Of a stretch of DNA of 64,000 bases, positions 51,881 to 61,453 are shown one piece after another; positions within the stretch are counted from its first letter, which is position 1, and every line of letters begins with the position of its first letter. The translations under genes and the position numbers were made by a program. The notes beneath the pieces were generated by a model. That model was not told where the DNA came from and made no database searches. It saw only the letters and a list, made by a program, of their open reading frames with translations. The DNA comes from Accumulibacter sp964420975 (GTDB lineage Bacteria > Pseudomonadota > Gammaproteobacteria > Burkholderiales > Rhodocyclaceae). The stretch is from positions 1 to 64,000 of the forward strand of contig CAYQVH010000002.1 in the NCBI GenBank assembly GCA_964420975.1. The letters run 5' to 3'.

Positions 51881-52636
51881 ATGGACTATGATCCACAGCG
51901 CAGGCGTCTGATTCGCGTGCTATGGCTGTCGATCGCACTCCACGGTTTTCTCCTGCTGGCGGCGCTACCACCGCGCGTCAAGCCGCCGCTGGTGGGCGCC
52001 GACCGCGGCGTCTTGCAGGCCCTGCTCGCGACACCGGGGAAACTTCCCGTGGCAGCGGCGGTGTCGTCGGCGCCGCTAGCTTCAGCAAAGCCGCGTACGG
52101 CGGATCGAACGTCGCCGGTTCCGCCGCCTGTCCGTTCGTGGTCGCAAACCCACTGGGCGTCGCCTGGACGACCGGTTGCCGCTGGATCCGCCGTGGCAAC
52201 TGGCGCCGGCGTGTCGCACGTGGCCGAGCTTTCTTCAACAGGGGCGACTGCGGTGGCGAATGCAGCCGAGTCGCTCCCGGCAAGCCCGTCGTCGACGAGC
52301 GGCAGTTCGCAGCCTGCGAATGCCGACGACCTGCGCCAGTATCGGCTAGGCCTCGCCGTCAACGCTCGTCGTTACAAGCGATACCCGCCACTTGCCCGCG
52401 AGGCCGGCTGGGAAGGAACCGTCGAAGTGGCGATAAACCTCGTTCCCCTGCGCAGCCAACCCGAGGTTTCGCTGGTTCGCTCAAGTGGACGACCAATTCT
52501 TGACGACGAGGCGCTCGCCATGATCGGCAAGGCATCGGCGGTCACTCGATTGCCCGACGGATTGAAGGGCAAAGAGCTTCGGCTACTGCTGCCCGTCGAA
52601 TTCGCGCTCGACGCGGATCGCCAAGTGACCAATTGA
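51881..52636 (+). CDS. tonB: TonB family energy transducer
   Basis: The 251-residue protein has an N-terminal membrane anchor (LIRVLWLSIALHGFLLLAALPP), a Pro/Ala/Ser-rich periplasmic spacer (about 40-150) and a TonB C-terminal domain: YRLGLAVNARRYKRYPPLAREAGWEGTVEVAINL...SSGRPILDDEALAMI. It would pass proton-motive force to outer-membrane receptors, but no exbB/exbD or receptor gene is adjacent. A GTG at 51875 is an alternative start. Confidence 0.85.
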   Translation: MDYDPQRRRLIRVLWLSIALHGFLLLAALPPRVKPPLVGADRGVLQALLATPGKLPVAAAVSSAPLASAKPRTADRTSPVPPPVRSWSQTHWASPGRPVAAGSAVATGAGVSHVAELSSTGATAVANAAESLPASPSSTSGSSQPANADDLRQYRLGLAVNARRYKRYPPLAREAGWEGTVEVAINLVPLRSQPEVSLVRSSGRPILDDEALAMIGKASAVTRLPDGLKGKELRLLLPVEFALDADRQVTN

Positions 52637-52750
52637 CGCACCGGCATATCGGCAGACTAGCGTTTGACAAGGTTCCACCGGTCTCGCCAACGGTTTGTGG
52701 ACCAGTGGCGACTACTGACGACTACTCGAAAGCTCCCTCGATGGCGATCA

Positions 52751-53341
52751 TTACGGCGCTCGGGCAGCGAGAGTCGAGTGGCCGAGCGGTCGACGGATCT
52801 CCTCTTCATGAAAGCGGAAGTAACCCCGCTTGCGATCGGCAAAGTAGGCTTGCAGGCAGCGCGTGACGCTGAGAAACGCGATTTCCGGCCAGGGAACGTC
52901 GGCTTCGGCAAAGAGTTTCGCCTCAAGCGTCTCCCATCCGGCGGCGAAGTGACCGTCGACCAGGCCGGCGCGATAGAAGAGGTGAACCTGATTGATGTGG
53001 GGAACGCTGATCATCGCGTAGGGTTGTCGGAGGTCGATTTGTGCGCAGGCTTCTTCGCTCGTTTCTCGCCTTGCAGCGTCGGCGGTCGACTCACCGTTCT
53101 CCATGAAGCCCGCAGGTAAGGTCCAGTAGCCGGCGCGTGGCGCGATCGATCGCCGGCAGAGAAGAATCGTCTCGCCCGCTTCGACGATGCAGCCAACCAC
53201 CAGCTTCGGGTTCAGGTAGTGAATGGCGCCGCAGGCAGCGCAGACATGCCGGGGGAGGTTGTCGCCTTCGGGGATCTGGAGACAAACGGTGCTGCCGCAA
53301 TGGCTGCAATAGTTCACGGGCGGCAAGCCTTCGTCTCGCAA
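52751..53341 (-). CDS. Nudix hydrolase with N-terminal zinc ribbon
   Basis: The 196-residue protein begins with a zinc ribbon (CSHCGSTV...HVCAACGAIHYLNPK) and then a Nudix box in GFMENGESTADAARRETSEEACAQ; the final Gly of the box is replaced (EEACA instead of EExGU). It should hydrolyse a nucleoside diphosphate linked compound such as ADP-ribose or NADH. It is convergent with tonB and divergent from motA. Confidence 0.88.
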   Translation of the reverse strand: MRDEGLPPVNYCSHCGSTVCLQIPEGDNLPRHVCAACGAIHYLNPKLVVGCIVEAGETILLCRRSIAPRAGYWTLPAGFMENGESTADAARRETSEEACAQIDLRQPYAMISVPHINQVHLFYRAGLVDGHFAAGWETLEAKLFAEADVPWPEIAFLSVTRCLQAYFADRKRGYFRFHEEEIRRPLGHSTLAARAP

Positions 53342-53511
53342 TTGACCAAGCCGCTAGTTTATCTATGATCCAGCTGGCGCGGGAAGCATCCTGGGGGCCT
53401 TGCGCAAGGCAAGTAGCGTGTGTCGGTAGTCGGCGATGACGCTACAATGCGGGACATTTATCCTCTATTAGCGTTAGGGTCTGCCCGCTGTGAAATGACA
53501 AGGGGAAGCGG

Positions 53512-54369
53512 ATGTTTTTGATTGTTGGTTATGTCATCATTCTCGCCTCAGCGCTCGGGACTTACGCCGTACACGGCAGTCTGGCCGCTTTGTGGGTGCC
53601 GCTCGAGTACGTCGCTATTGTCGGCCTGACGATCGGTGGCTTTGTCGCTTCCAACGACCTCAAAATCATCAAATCGACGGTCGGTGCCTTGCCGGGGATA
53701 TTCAAGGGCTCAAAGTTCACCAAAGCACTTTACGTCGATTTGCTGGCCATGCTGTTTGAGGTGCTCAGCAAGGTACGCAAGGAGGGGTTGATGTCGATCG
53801 AAAACGACGTCGAAAACCCGCACGACAGCCCAATCTTCAGCAAGTACCCCGTCCTGGCCAATGACCATCACGTGATGGAGTTCATCACCGACTATCTGCG
53901 AATGATGGTCGGAGGAAACCTCAACGCGCTCGAAATCGAGAACCTGATGGACATCGAGATGGAAACGCATCATCACGAGGTGGAAACTCCCGGGCACGTG
54001 ATGTCAAAAGTAGGTGATGCGGTGCCAGCGTTCGGTATCGTGGTCGCCGTCATGGGCGTGGTCAACGTCATGGGTTCCGTCGGCGAGCCGCCGGCAGTAC
54101 TCGGAAAGATGATCGGCGGCGCGCTGGTTGGCACCTTCCTCGGTATCCTGATTGCCTATGGCTTTGTGTCCCCGTTGGCGAGCCTGCTGGAACAGAAGGC
54201 ACAAGACGGATCAAAGATCTATCAGGTGATCAAGGTCGTTTTGCTGGCGTCGATGTCGGGTTACGCGCCGCAGGTTGCCGTCGAGTTTGGCCGTAAGACC
54301 CTGGTTTCGGGAGTACGCCCGAGCTTTCGCGAACTCGAAGAAGAACTCAAGGCGCGCAAGGGCAAGTAA
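53512..54369 (+). CDS. motA: Flagellar motor stator protein MotA
   Basis: The 285-residue protein has four membrane helices and the family motifs: N-terminal MFLIVGYVIILASALGTYAVHG, the cytoplasmic loop with YLRMMVGGNLNALEIENLMDIEMETHHHE, and PAFGIVVAVMGVVNVMGSVGEPPAVLGKMIGGALVGTFLGI, where the two Pro matter for proton flow. It forms the stator with MotB, 32 bp downstream. No other flagellar gene is in the window. Confidence 0.95.
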   Translation: MFLIVGYVIILASALGTYAVHGSLAALWVPLEYVAIVGLTIGGFVASNDLKIIKSTVGALPGIFKGSKFTKALYVDLLAMLFEVLSKVRKEGLMSIENDVENPHDSPIFSKYPVLANDHHVMEFITDYLRMMVGGNLNALEIENLMDIEMETHHHEVETPGHVMSKVGDAVPAFGIVVAVMGVVNVMGSVGEPPAVLGKMIGGALVGTFLGILIAYGFVSPLASLLEQKAQDGSKIYQVIKVVLLASMSGYAPQVAVEFGRKTLVSGVRPSFRELEEELKARKGK

Positions 54370-54401
54370 CGCCAGGTGGTTGTGGCTGAGAAGGAGCAAG
54401 G

Positions 54402-55370
54402 ATGGAAGACGTCCGCCCGATAGTCATCAAGCGGATCAAGAAGGTCAGTGGCGGTCACCATGGCGGCGCGTGGAAGATCGCCTATGCTGATTTCGTTACC
54501 GCGATGATGGCGTTTTTCCTTCTCATGTGGCTGCTCGGGTCGACAGCCAGCGGCGACCTGAAAGGAATCGCCGATTATTTTCAGAATCCATTGAAGATCG
54601 CCTCACAAGGTGGCTCGGGAACCGGCGACAGCTCCAGCGTCCTTAAGGGCGGCGGCAAGGATCTCACGCGCCGCGCCGGTCAGGTGAAAAGCGGCGACGT
54701 CGAAGCCAAGAGCAAGACGATCAATCTCAAGGAAGCGAACGCCGAGCAAGCTCGCCGCGAGTTTGAAGAACAGGAGCAAGCCGTTCTCGGCCAACTCAAG
54801 GAGAACATCGAAAAGTTGATCGAAAGCAATCCAGCGCTCAAGCAGTTCAAGAATCAGTTACTGATCGACATTACGAGCGAAGGACTACGCATTCAGATCG
54901 TCGACGAACAAAACCGCCCAATGTTCGACAGCAGCAGCGCGGATCTCAAGTCCTACACAAAGACCATTCTGCGCGAGATCGGCAAGGCGCTCAACGCCGT
55001 TTCGAACAAGGTGAGCCTTTCGGGTCATACCGACGCAACGCAGTACAGTGGAGGCGACAAGGGTTTTTCGAACTGGGAACTCTCCGCCAATCGTGCCAAT
55101 GCCTCACGGCGGGAGCTGATCGCTGGCGGTATGGACGAACACAAGGTGTTGCGAGTCGTGGGCCTCGCCTCGACCGTACTGTTTGACAAGAACGACCCGC
55201 TAAGCTCGGTGAATCGCCGGATCAGCATTGTTGTACTCAACAAGCGGGCGGAGGAATCGCTACTGCAGGAGGACGGCAGAACTGACGCGATCGAGGTGGG
55301 CGGCGAATCGCTCGACCCAGGCGCTCTGAAGCAGCCAGCCAGCCCCGTCGGCGGCAAACAAGGAAGCTAG
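54402..55370 (+). CDS. motB: Flagellar motor stator protein MotB
   Basis: The 322-residue protein has one membrane helix with the proton-carrying Asp30 (IAYADFVTAMMAFFLLMWLLG), a plug and linker region, and an OmpA-like peptidoglycan-binding domain (about 150-290: LSGHTDATQYSG, NWELSANRANASRREL, VGLASTVLFD, NRRISIVVL). The Asp and the domain indicate a proton-driven stator. Confidence 0.95.
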   Translation: MEDVRPIVIKRIKKVSGGHHGGAWKIAYADFVTAMMAFFLLMWLLGSTASGDLKGIADYFQNPLKIASQGGSGTGDSSSVLKGGGKDLTRRAGQVKSGDVEAKSKTINLKEANAEQARREFEEQEQAVLGQLKENIEKLIESNPALKQFKNQLLIDITSEGLRIQIVDEQNRPMFDSSSADLKSYTKTILREIGKALNAVSNKVSLSGHTDATQYSGGDKGFSNWELSANRANASRRELIAGGMDEHKVLRVVGLASTVLFDKNDPLSSVNRRISIVVLNKRAEESLLQEDGRTDAIEVGGESLDPGALKQPASPVGGKQGS

Positions 55371-55414
55371 TTTCTGTCGCGAGGCGTGCTGTCAGGACGC
55401 TCCGCGCCCGTTGT

Positions 55415-56023
55415 TCAGAGCCGCGGTACGGTTTCGGAAAAAGCCGCCCGGCGTATCAGTTTGTCGTAAAGTCGGGCCAAGTTCGGATGTCTGGCCTGCC
55501 AGTCGATTTCTGGAAAACGAAAAAGCAGGTAACCGAGAGCGCAGCCGGTTGCGATATCGGCCAGGGAAAAATGGGTGCCCATGCACCATACGCCCTCGCC
55601 GAGCTCATCGGCCATGAAGCGCACGCTGCGAACGATCTTGTCTTCCTGGCGTGCGATCCAGTCGGCGCTCTGTTGTCCCGGTGGACGCTTCTTTTCCAGG
55701 AAAACCAACGCGGCGGCGTCGCAAACGCCGTCGGCCACGGCCTCCCAGCGCCTTACCTCACTACGTTCGCGGTTTGGTGCTGGCATCAGTTTGTTGTTCG
55801 GGGCGACGTTGTCGAGATACTCGACGATCACCCGCGAATCAAAAAGGACCGTGTTGTCGTCGAGGACGAGCACCGGAATCTTGCCTAGCGGATTGACGTC
55901 GGACACCTTGTTCTCAGTGAGCCACGGCGAGTCGACTTCAAAGTCGTAATCGATCTTCTTCTCGGCCAGGACGACGCGCACCTTGCGGACGTATGGGCTG
56001 GTCAATGATCCGATAAGCTTCAT
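55415..56023 (-). CDS. Glutathione S-transferase family protein
   Basis: The 202-residue protein has a thioredoxin-like N-terminal domain (MKLIGSLTSPYVRKVRVVLAEKKIDYDF; NPLGKIPVLVLDDNTVLFDSRVIVEYLD) and an all-helical C-terminal domain (SLADIATGCALGYLLFRFPEIDW). A Ser near residue 9 (TSPYVRK) would activate glutathione. The start at 56023 fits the family; the upstream frame is not coding. It is divergent from purB. Confidence 0.9.
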   Translation of the reverse strand: MKLIGSLTSPYVRKVRVVLAEKKIDYDFEVDSPWLTENKVSDVNPLGKIPVLVLDDNTVLFDSRVIVEYLDNVAPNNKLMPAPNRERSEVRRWEAVADGVCDAAALVFLEKKRPPGQQSADWIARQEDKIVRSVRFMADELGEGVWCMGTHFSLADIATGCALGYLLFRFPEIDWQARHPNLARLYDKLIRRAAFSETVPRL

Positions 56024-56054
56024 ATGCTTTTTGCTTGAAGTGACTGCTGGCGAA

Positions 56055-56108
56055 ATTATAGCATCGCGTTCCCAACGTCTACGGCGCGATCTCGCGGACC
56101 GGTACAAT
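56055..56108. promoter_or_regulatory. Divergent -10 boxes between the GST gene and purB
   Basis: TATAAT on the minus strand (56060-56055) lies 31 bp upstream of the GST start, and TACAAT on the plus strand (56103-56108) lies 36 bp upstream of purB. Neither has an obvious -35 hexamer at 17 bp, so the assignment is tentative. Confidence 0.4.
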
Positions 56109-56144
56109 AGCCGACTCGTTTGCCGATGTACCAAGGATTCTTCA

Positions 56145-57509
56145 ATGGTGTCCGCTTTGCTTGCTCTGTGTCCGCTCGACGGGCGTTACGCTTCCAGGCT
56201 CGACGCCTTGCGGCCGCATTTCTCGGAGTGCGCACTGATCCGCTATCGCCTGCAGGTGGAACTTGAATGGCTCAAGTCGCTCGCTGCCGAACCCTACTTT
56301 CGCGAGATTCCGCCGTTTTCAGTTACCACCCTCAACGAGCTCGAGCAGCTCGTGGCCGACTTTGGCGAGCGCGAGGCCGGTGAAGTCAAAGCCATCGAAG
56401 CGACCACCAACCACGACGTCAAAGCGCTCGAATACTGGATCAAGCAGCGTCTGGGTGGCAATCCGGAGGTCGCGCGCAGCGCCGAGTTCATCCATTTTGC
56501 CTGCACGTCGGAAGACATCAACAATATCGCCCACGCGCGCATGCTGCAGGCGGGGCGCGACCAAGTACTGTTGCCGGCGCTCGATCGGGTGATCGAGCGT
56601 TTGCGGCGGCTGGCGCATGAGCTTGCCGAGCTGCCAATGATGGCACGTACTCATGGTCAGCCGGCGACGCCGACGACCTTGGGCAAGGAACTAGCGAATT
56701 TCGTTTATCGACTGGATTGCGCACGGTCGACCCTTGCCGCGGTCCAGTTGCGGGGAAAGATCAACGGTGCCGTCGGTAACTACAACGCGCACCTTGCGGC
56801 TTACCCCGATTACGACTGGGAAGCGCTGGCGAGACGTTTCGTCGAGTCCCTCGGCCTGGAGTTCAACCCGTACACGATACAGATCGAGCCTCACGACACG
56901 CTGGCAGAGCTGTTTGACGCCTTTGCCCGGACCAACTCGATCCTTGTTGATCTTAACCGGGACGTTTGGGGCTACATTTCGCTTGGTTTCTTCCGGCAGA
57001 AGGTCAAGGCCGGCGAAGTGGGCTCGTCGACCATGCCGCACAAGGTCAACCCGATCGACTTCGAGAACTCCGAAGGTAACCTCGGTTTGGCCAACGCGCT
57101 GCTGCGGCATCTGGCGGAGAAACTGCCGGTTTCGCGCTGGCAGCGGGACTTGACCGATTCGACCGCGCTGCGCAACATGGGTCCAGCACTCGGCTACTCC
57201 TTTCTGGCATACGATTCGCTCCTCCGTGGTCTAGACAAACTCGAAGCCGATGCGGATCGCCTGCGTGCTGATCTCGACGCCAACTGGGAACTGCTGGCCG
57301 AGCCGGTGCAGACGGTCATGCGGCGTCATGGCGTGGCCGATCCCTATGAGAAGCTGAAGGCGCTGACTCGCGGCCAGCGCATTACACGTGAGGTGATGCG
57401 GCAGTTTGTCTCGTCGCTCGACATTCCCGAAACCGCAAAAGCGGAACTACTCGCACTTAGCCCGTCAACCTACACGGGCATGGCCGCCGTTCTGGCACGG
57501 AGGATTTGA
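56145..57509 (+). CDS. purB: Adenylosuccinate lyase
   Basis: PurB splits SAICAR and adenylosuccinate in purine synthesis, releasing fumarate. The 454-residue protein has the fumarase-superfamily signature GSSTMPHKVNPIDFENSEGNL (about 293-313), TTNHDVKALEYW, and MARTHGQPATPTTLGKE with the catalytic His. The start at 56145 (MVSALLALCPLDGRYASRL) fits the family. Its stop overlaps the next ATG (TGATG). Confidence 0.96.
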   Translation: MVSALLALCPLDGRYASRLDALRPHFSECALIRYRLQVELEWLKSLAAEPYFREIPPFSVTTLNELEQLVADFGEREAGEVKAIEATTNHDVKALEYWIKQRLGGNPEVARSAEFIHFACTSEDINNIAHARMLQAGRDQVLLPALDRVIERLRRLAHELAELPMMARTHGQPATPTTLGKELANFVYRLDCARSTLAAVQLRGKINGAVGNYNAHLAAYPDYDWEALARRFVESLGLEFNPYTIQIEPHDTLAELFDAFARTNSILVDLNRDVWGYISLGFFRQKVKAGEVGSSTMPHKVNPIDFENSEGNLGLANALLRHLAEKLPVSRWQRDLTDSTALRNMGPALGYSFLAYDSLLRGLDKLEADADRLRADLDANWELLAEPVQTVMRRHGVADPYEKLKALTRGQRITREVMRQFVSSLDIPETAKAELLALSPSTYTGMAAVLARRI

Positions 57510-57844
57510 TGCGCGACCCTCGTCTTCCGCACGACTTGCCGCAGACAGAGGGCGAGACGCCCACAGAGCCGGCTATGATTGTTTGTCCAAGCTGTGAGCG
57601 GGCGCTTCCACCGACGTCGCAGTACTGCCCGTATTGTTGTGGCGAGGACGGTCGGCGAGGTGCGCTGACGCGCGGCGCCTTTCTTGGCGCCGTTTTCGGG
57701 TTGCTGGGCGGCGGCCTGGCGACCGCGGTTTGGGCGTCGATCATCGGGCCCGAGCAAGCTCCATGGGGACCGGCGATGACGATCACCCTCACGGGCGGCG
57801 TACTCGGCGTTTTGGCGGGCCTTTGGATGAATCGAAAAGGATAG
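57509..57844 (+). CDS. Small zinc-ribbon membrane protein
   Basis: The 111-residue protein has a zinc ribbon, IVCPSCERALPPTSQYCPYCC (about 24-44), and two hydrophobic segments (AFLGAVFGLLGGGLATAVWASII and MTITLTGGVLGVLAGLW). The start overlaps the purB stop, so it is translated from the purB mRNA. No function is known to me. Confidence 0.75.
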   Translation: MRDPRLPHDLPQTEGETPTEPAMIVCPSCERALPPTSQYCPYCCGEDGRRGALTRGAFLGAVFGLLGGGLATAVWASIIGPEQAPWGPAMTITLTGGVLGVLAGLWMNRKG

Positions 57845-57849
57845 TCGGG

Positions 57850-58170
57850 GTGGCGCAGTTCGCCGAGAACCTGAAGAAACTGCCCGGTATTTCGCATCTT
57901 GCGGCCATCCGGCTCTTTGACGCTGCCGGTAACGAGCTGGCGGTGGTCGAAAACCGATCGGGGAGTCAGGGTTCGCTCGCCGTCTATAACCACCTCGCCC
58001 AAACCTACGGCTTGATTACGCCGGAAGCAGCACGTAAGGGACTCGAGCTCTATGCGGAGCAGGTCGACGACGCGCTCGCCAATCCAGGAAAACATCCGCA
58101 CGTCGACCGGCTATTGGCTCTTCTCGAAGAGTCAAAGTCACTGCGCGTCAAGCACGTTTTTGCCGTATGA
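57850..58170 (+). CDS. DUF2322-like conserved protein
   Basis: The 106-residue product, MAQFAENLKKLPGISHLAAIRLFDAAGNELAVVENRSGSQ and onward, with YNHLAQTYGLITPEAARKGLELYAEQVDDALANPGKHPHVDRLL, resembles DUF2322 proteins of proteobacteria. It starts with GTG 5 bp after the zinc-ribbon gene and is likely the last gene of the purB operon. Function unknown. Confidence 0.75.
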   Translation: MAQFAENLKKLPGISHLAAIRLFDAAGNELAVVENRSGSQGSLAVYNHLAQTYGLITPEAARKGLELYAEQVDDALANPGKHPHVDRLLALLEESKSLRVKHVFAV

Positions 58171-58241
58171 GGTGTCAAGCTAATCCGGAGCCTGACGTAC
58201 GCCTGCCGTCCTGGATAGACCCGCCTGGCTGAGGCAAGCGC

Positions 58242-59189
58242 TCAGATGACGGCGCCGTCCTGGTTGGCGCCTTCGATTTGTCGCTTGGGCTTGACGAACT
58301 GCTCGCGCGAGACGCCGAGCCACATGACGAGTGGGCTGGCGACGAGAACCGACGAGTAGATTCCGAAGCAGATGCCGATCGTCAGCGCCAGCGCAAAGTA
58401 GTAAAGCGTCTCGCCGCCGAAGAGCAACATCGAGAGAACCATCATCTGCGTCGAACCGTGGGTAATGATCGTGCGTGAGATCGTGCTGGTAATCGCATGG
58501 TCGAGCACTTGCGGCGTCGTCAATCCCCGCGTCTTCTTGAAGGTCTCGCGCACGCGGTCGAAGACAACGACCGATTCGTTCACCGAGTAACCGAGTACCG
58601 CCAGCACCGCCGCCAGCACGGAGAGCGAGAACTCCCACTGGAAAAAGGCGAAAAAGCCGAGAATGATGATCACGTCGTGCAGGTTGGCGACGATCGCCGA
58701 CACCGAAAAGCGCCACTCGAAGCGGAACGCCAGGTAGACGACGATGCCGATGACGACCAGCAGCAGGGCCAGCGCTCCGTTTTCGGCGAGTTCCTTGCCG
58801 ACTTGTGGGCCGACGAACTCGACGCGTCGCAGCGTCGCGCCGGGAGCCTCCGTGCTCAAGACGCCCATCACCGCATCGCCGATCTTGGTCGTACTCTGCT
58901 CGGCCTTGAGGGGCAGGCGGATCAGGACGTCATGGCTGGTCCCGAAGTTCTGGACCGAAACGTCGGTGTAGCCCGCTTTGGCGAGCCCCAGGCGAACCTT
59001 TTCGAGGTCTGCAGCCGCCTGCGCGTAGTTGAGTTCGATCAGCGTGCCGCCGGTAAACTCGACCGACAGGTGCAGGCCACGGCTGAAGAGGAAGAAGACG
59101 GCGAGGAGGAAGGTGACGAGCGAGATGACATTGAACGTCAGCGCGTGGCGCATGAACGGAATGTCCTTGCGAATGCGGAAGAACTCCAT
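58242..59189 (-). CDS. secF: Protein translocase subunit SecF
   Basis: SecF works with SecD to pull exported proteins across the membrane using proton-motive force. The 315-residue protein has six membrane helices, the periplasmic P1 region (LSVEFTGGTLIELNY), and conserved VNESVVVFDRVRE in TM4-5. It lies 12 bp after secD. Confidence 0.95.
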   Translation of the reverse strand: MEFFRIRKDIPFMRHALTFNVISLVTFLLAVFFLFSRGLHLSVEFTGGTLIELNYAQAAADLEKVRLGLAKAGYTDVSVQNFGTSHDVLIRLPLKAEQSTTKIGDAVMGVLSTEAPGATLRRVEFVGPQVGKELAENGALALLLVVIGIVVYLAFRFEWRFSVSAIVANLHDVIIILGFFAFFQWEFSLSVLAAVLAVLGYSVNESVVVFDRVRETFKKTRGLTTPQVLDHAITSTISRTIITHGSTQMMVLSMLLFGGETLYYFALALTIGICFGIYSSVLVASPLVMWLGVSREQFVKPKRQIEGANQDGAVI

Positions 59190-59201
59190 GGCGGGGATTC
59201 C

Positions 59202-61073
59202 TTATTGCGCTCTGGCCGCGTTGCCCGGCTTCCAGATTTGGCCGATCGCCAGCGATTCGACCTTGCGCCGGCTGCCGTAGAGAAGATTGATCATCGCCCG
59301 CGAGACGACGACGGCGGAAAACAGCGACGTCAGGATGCCGAGGCAATGGACGACGGCAAACCCACGCACCGGACCGGAGCCGAACACGAGCAACGCGACG
59401 CCGGCAATCAGCGTCGTCACGTTGGAGTCGAGGATCGTTCCGAAGGCGCGTTCATAGCCGGTATGGATCGCCGCCTGCGGCGTCGACCCGTTACGTAGCT
59501 CTTCGCGAATCCGCTCGTTGATCAGCACGTTGGCGTCGATCGCCATGCCCAGTGTCAGCGCGATGGCGGCGATTCCGGGCAGAGTCAGCGTCGCTTGCAG
59601 CATCGACAGCAAGGCAATCAGGAACAGCAGGTTGGCGGCCAGCGCGATGACCGAAACGAGGCCGAAAAGCACATAGTAGGCGACCATGAAGGCGGCGATC
59701 GCGGCAAAGCCCCACAGGGTCGAATGAAATCCCTTCTGGATGTTCTCGGCACCCAGGCTGGGGCCGATGGCCCGCTCTTCGATGATCTCCATCGGTGCTG
59801 CGAGCGACCCGGCGCGCAGAAGCAGTGCCGTGTCGTTGGCCTCGACGGTGCTCATCCGACCCGAGATCTGCACTCGGCCGCCGCCAATCTCGGTGCGGAT
59901 GACCGGTGCCGTGATCACCTCGCCCTTGCCCTTTTCGATCAGCACGATCGCCATCCGTTTGCCGACATTGTCGCGGGTGACGTCCTTGAAGATGCGTGCG
60001 CCGGTCGAATCGAGCGTCAGATGCACTGCCGGTTCGTGCGTCTGATTGTCGAAGCCGGGCTGCGCGTCGGTCAGGCGGTCGCCGGTCAGGACGACCTGTT
60101 TCTTGACCAGCAACGGCAATCCGCCGCGTTCGACGTACAGTTCGCTGCCGAAGGGAAGTTGCCCCGTCTGTGCGGCCTCCAGCGCGCCCGGCGTCTCGTC
60201 GACCATCCGGATTTCGAGCGTCGCCGTGCGGCCGAGAATATCCTTCGCCTTGGCTGTATCCTGAACGCCCGGCAACTGGACGACGATGCGATCGACACCC
60301 TGCTGCGCGATCACCGGCTCGGCGACGCCGAGTTCGTTGATCCGGTTGCTCAAGGTCGTCATGTTCTGCCTGACGGCGAACTCCTGGATGCGTTTGATCG
60401 CTGCCGGTTTGAGGGTGGCGACCAGTCTGAGATCGTCGCCGTCTCCTTGCTCGGCCAATAACAGTTCGGGCTGACCCTCTTCGAGAGCGGTTCGCGCTGC
60501 ATTGCGGATCTGCGGATCACGGAAGCGAACGACGACGCGCTCGCCTTCGCGCGTGATCCCTGCATGGCGAACATTCTTGTCGCGCAGCAGCGTACGCAAG
60601 TCGGCGGCGATCGAGTCAAGGCGCTTGGTCAGCGCGCCCTTCATGTCTACCTGGAGGAGGAAGTGGACGCCGCCGCGCAAGTCGAGACCGAGATACATCG
60701 GCAGGGCGTGCAAGCTCGTCAGCCAGCGTGGCGAGTTGGAGAGCAGATTCAACGCGACGACGTAGTGCGGATCCGCCGGATCGGGGTTGAACTGCTTCTC
60801 GAGCACGTCTCTCGCCTGCAACTGACTCTCCGCGCTGCGCAGCCGAACCTTGACGCCGGTACTGTCGAGGAAGAGGCCGCTGTCTTCGATGCCGGCGCTT
60901 TGCAGGACGCTGGCGACACGTTCGCGGGTCTTGTCGTCGACCTTCAGCGTTGCCTTGGCGCTCGAGACCTGAACCGCAGGCGCTTCGCCGAAAAAGTTGG
61001 GCAGGGTATACACCAGTCCCAGCAGCACGACGATAGCGATGACGAGGTATTTCCAGAGCGGGTAACGGTTCAT
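59202..61073 (-). CDS. secD: Protein translocase subunit SecD
   Basis: The 623-residue protein has an N-terminal helix (MNRYPLWKYLVIAIVVLLGLVYTLP), a large periplasmic domain with LGLDLRGGVHFLLQVD, and C-terminal helices with GMAIDANVLINERIREEL. The start at 61073 matches the family; the longer upstream frame overlaps yajC and is not coding. Confidence 0.95.
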   Translation of the reverse strand: MNRYPLWKYLVIAIVVLLGLVYTLPNFFGEAPAVQVSSAKATLKVDDKTRERVASVLQSAGIEDSGLFLDSTGVKVRLRSAESQLQARDVLEKQFNPDPADPHYVVALNLLSNSPRWLTSLHALPMYLGLDLRGGVHFLLQVDMKGALTKRLDSIAADLRTLLRDKNVRHAGITREGERVVVRFRDPQIRNAARTALEEGQPELLLAEQGDGDDLRLVATLKPAAIKRIQEFAVRQNMTTLSNRINELGVAEPVIAQQGVDRIVVQLPGVQDTAKAKDILGRTATLEIRMVDETPGALEAAQTGQLPFGSELYVERGGLPLLVKKQVVLTGDRLTDAQPGFDNQTHEPAVHLTLDSTGARIFKDVTRDNVGKRMAIVLIEKGKGEVITAPVIRTEIGGGRVQISGRMSTVEANDTALLLRAGSLAAPMEIIEERAIGPSLGAENIQKGFHSTLWGFAAIAAFMVAYYVLFGLVSVIALAANLLFLIALLSMLQATLTLPGIAAIALTLGMAIDANVLINERIREELRNGSTPQAAIHTGYERAFGTILDSNVTTLIAGVALLVFGSGPVRGFAVVHCLGILTSLFSAVVVSRAMINLLYGSRRKVESLAIGQIWKPGNAARAQ

Positions 61074-61126
61074 GGCTCGACGGGTCGGCAAAAGAGGAGG
61101 CGCGGGGTGCGGCGGCGGAACCCCGG

Positions 61127-61453
61127 CTAGAGCGCTTTCAGCGTGCCCTTCGGGAGGAGAACGGTGACCGCCGGCTTCTGCACCTGGATCTCGATGCCCT
61201 CGGCGACCTCGAGCGCGACGAAGTTGTCGCTGACGCGCGTGATGCGCCCGGCGATGCCGCCGCCGGTGACGACCTCGTCGCCCTTGGCCAGCGCCTCGAT
61301 CAGCGCCTTGTGTTCTTTGGCGCGCTTCATCTGCGGCCGAATCATCAGGAAGTAGAGAACGACGAACATCAGAATGATGGGCAACAACTGCATGAATCCG
61401 CCGGTCGGGTCGGAAGCCGCGGCGGTCTGGGCGTGGGCAGAGCTGATCAGCAC
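61127..61453 (-). CDS. yajC: Preprotein translocase subunit YajC
   Basis: The 108-residue protein has one membrane helix (LLPIILMFVVLYFLMIRPQMKRAKEH) and the YajC domain with KGDEVVTGGGIAGRITRVSDNFV. It precedes secD and secF in an operon. A minus-strand TATACT at 61498-61493, 40 bp upstream, is a possible -10 box. Confidence 0.93.
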   Translation of the reverse strand: MLISSAHAQTAAASDPTGGFMQLLPIILMFVVLYFLMIRPQMKRAKEHKALIEALAKGDEVVTGGGIAGRITRVSDNFVALEVAEGIEIQVQKPAVTVLLPKGTLKAL

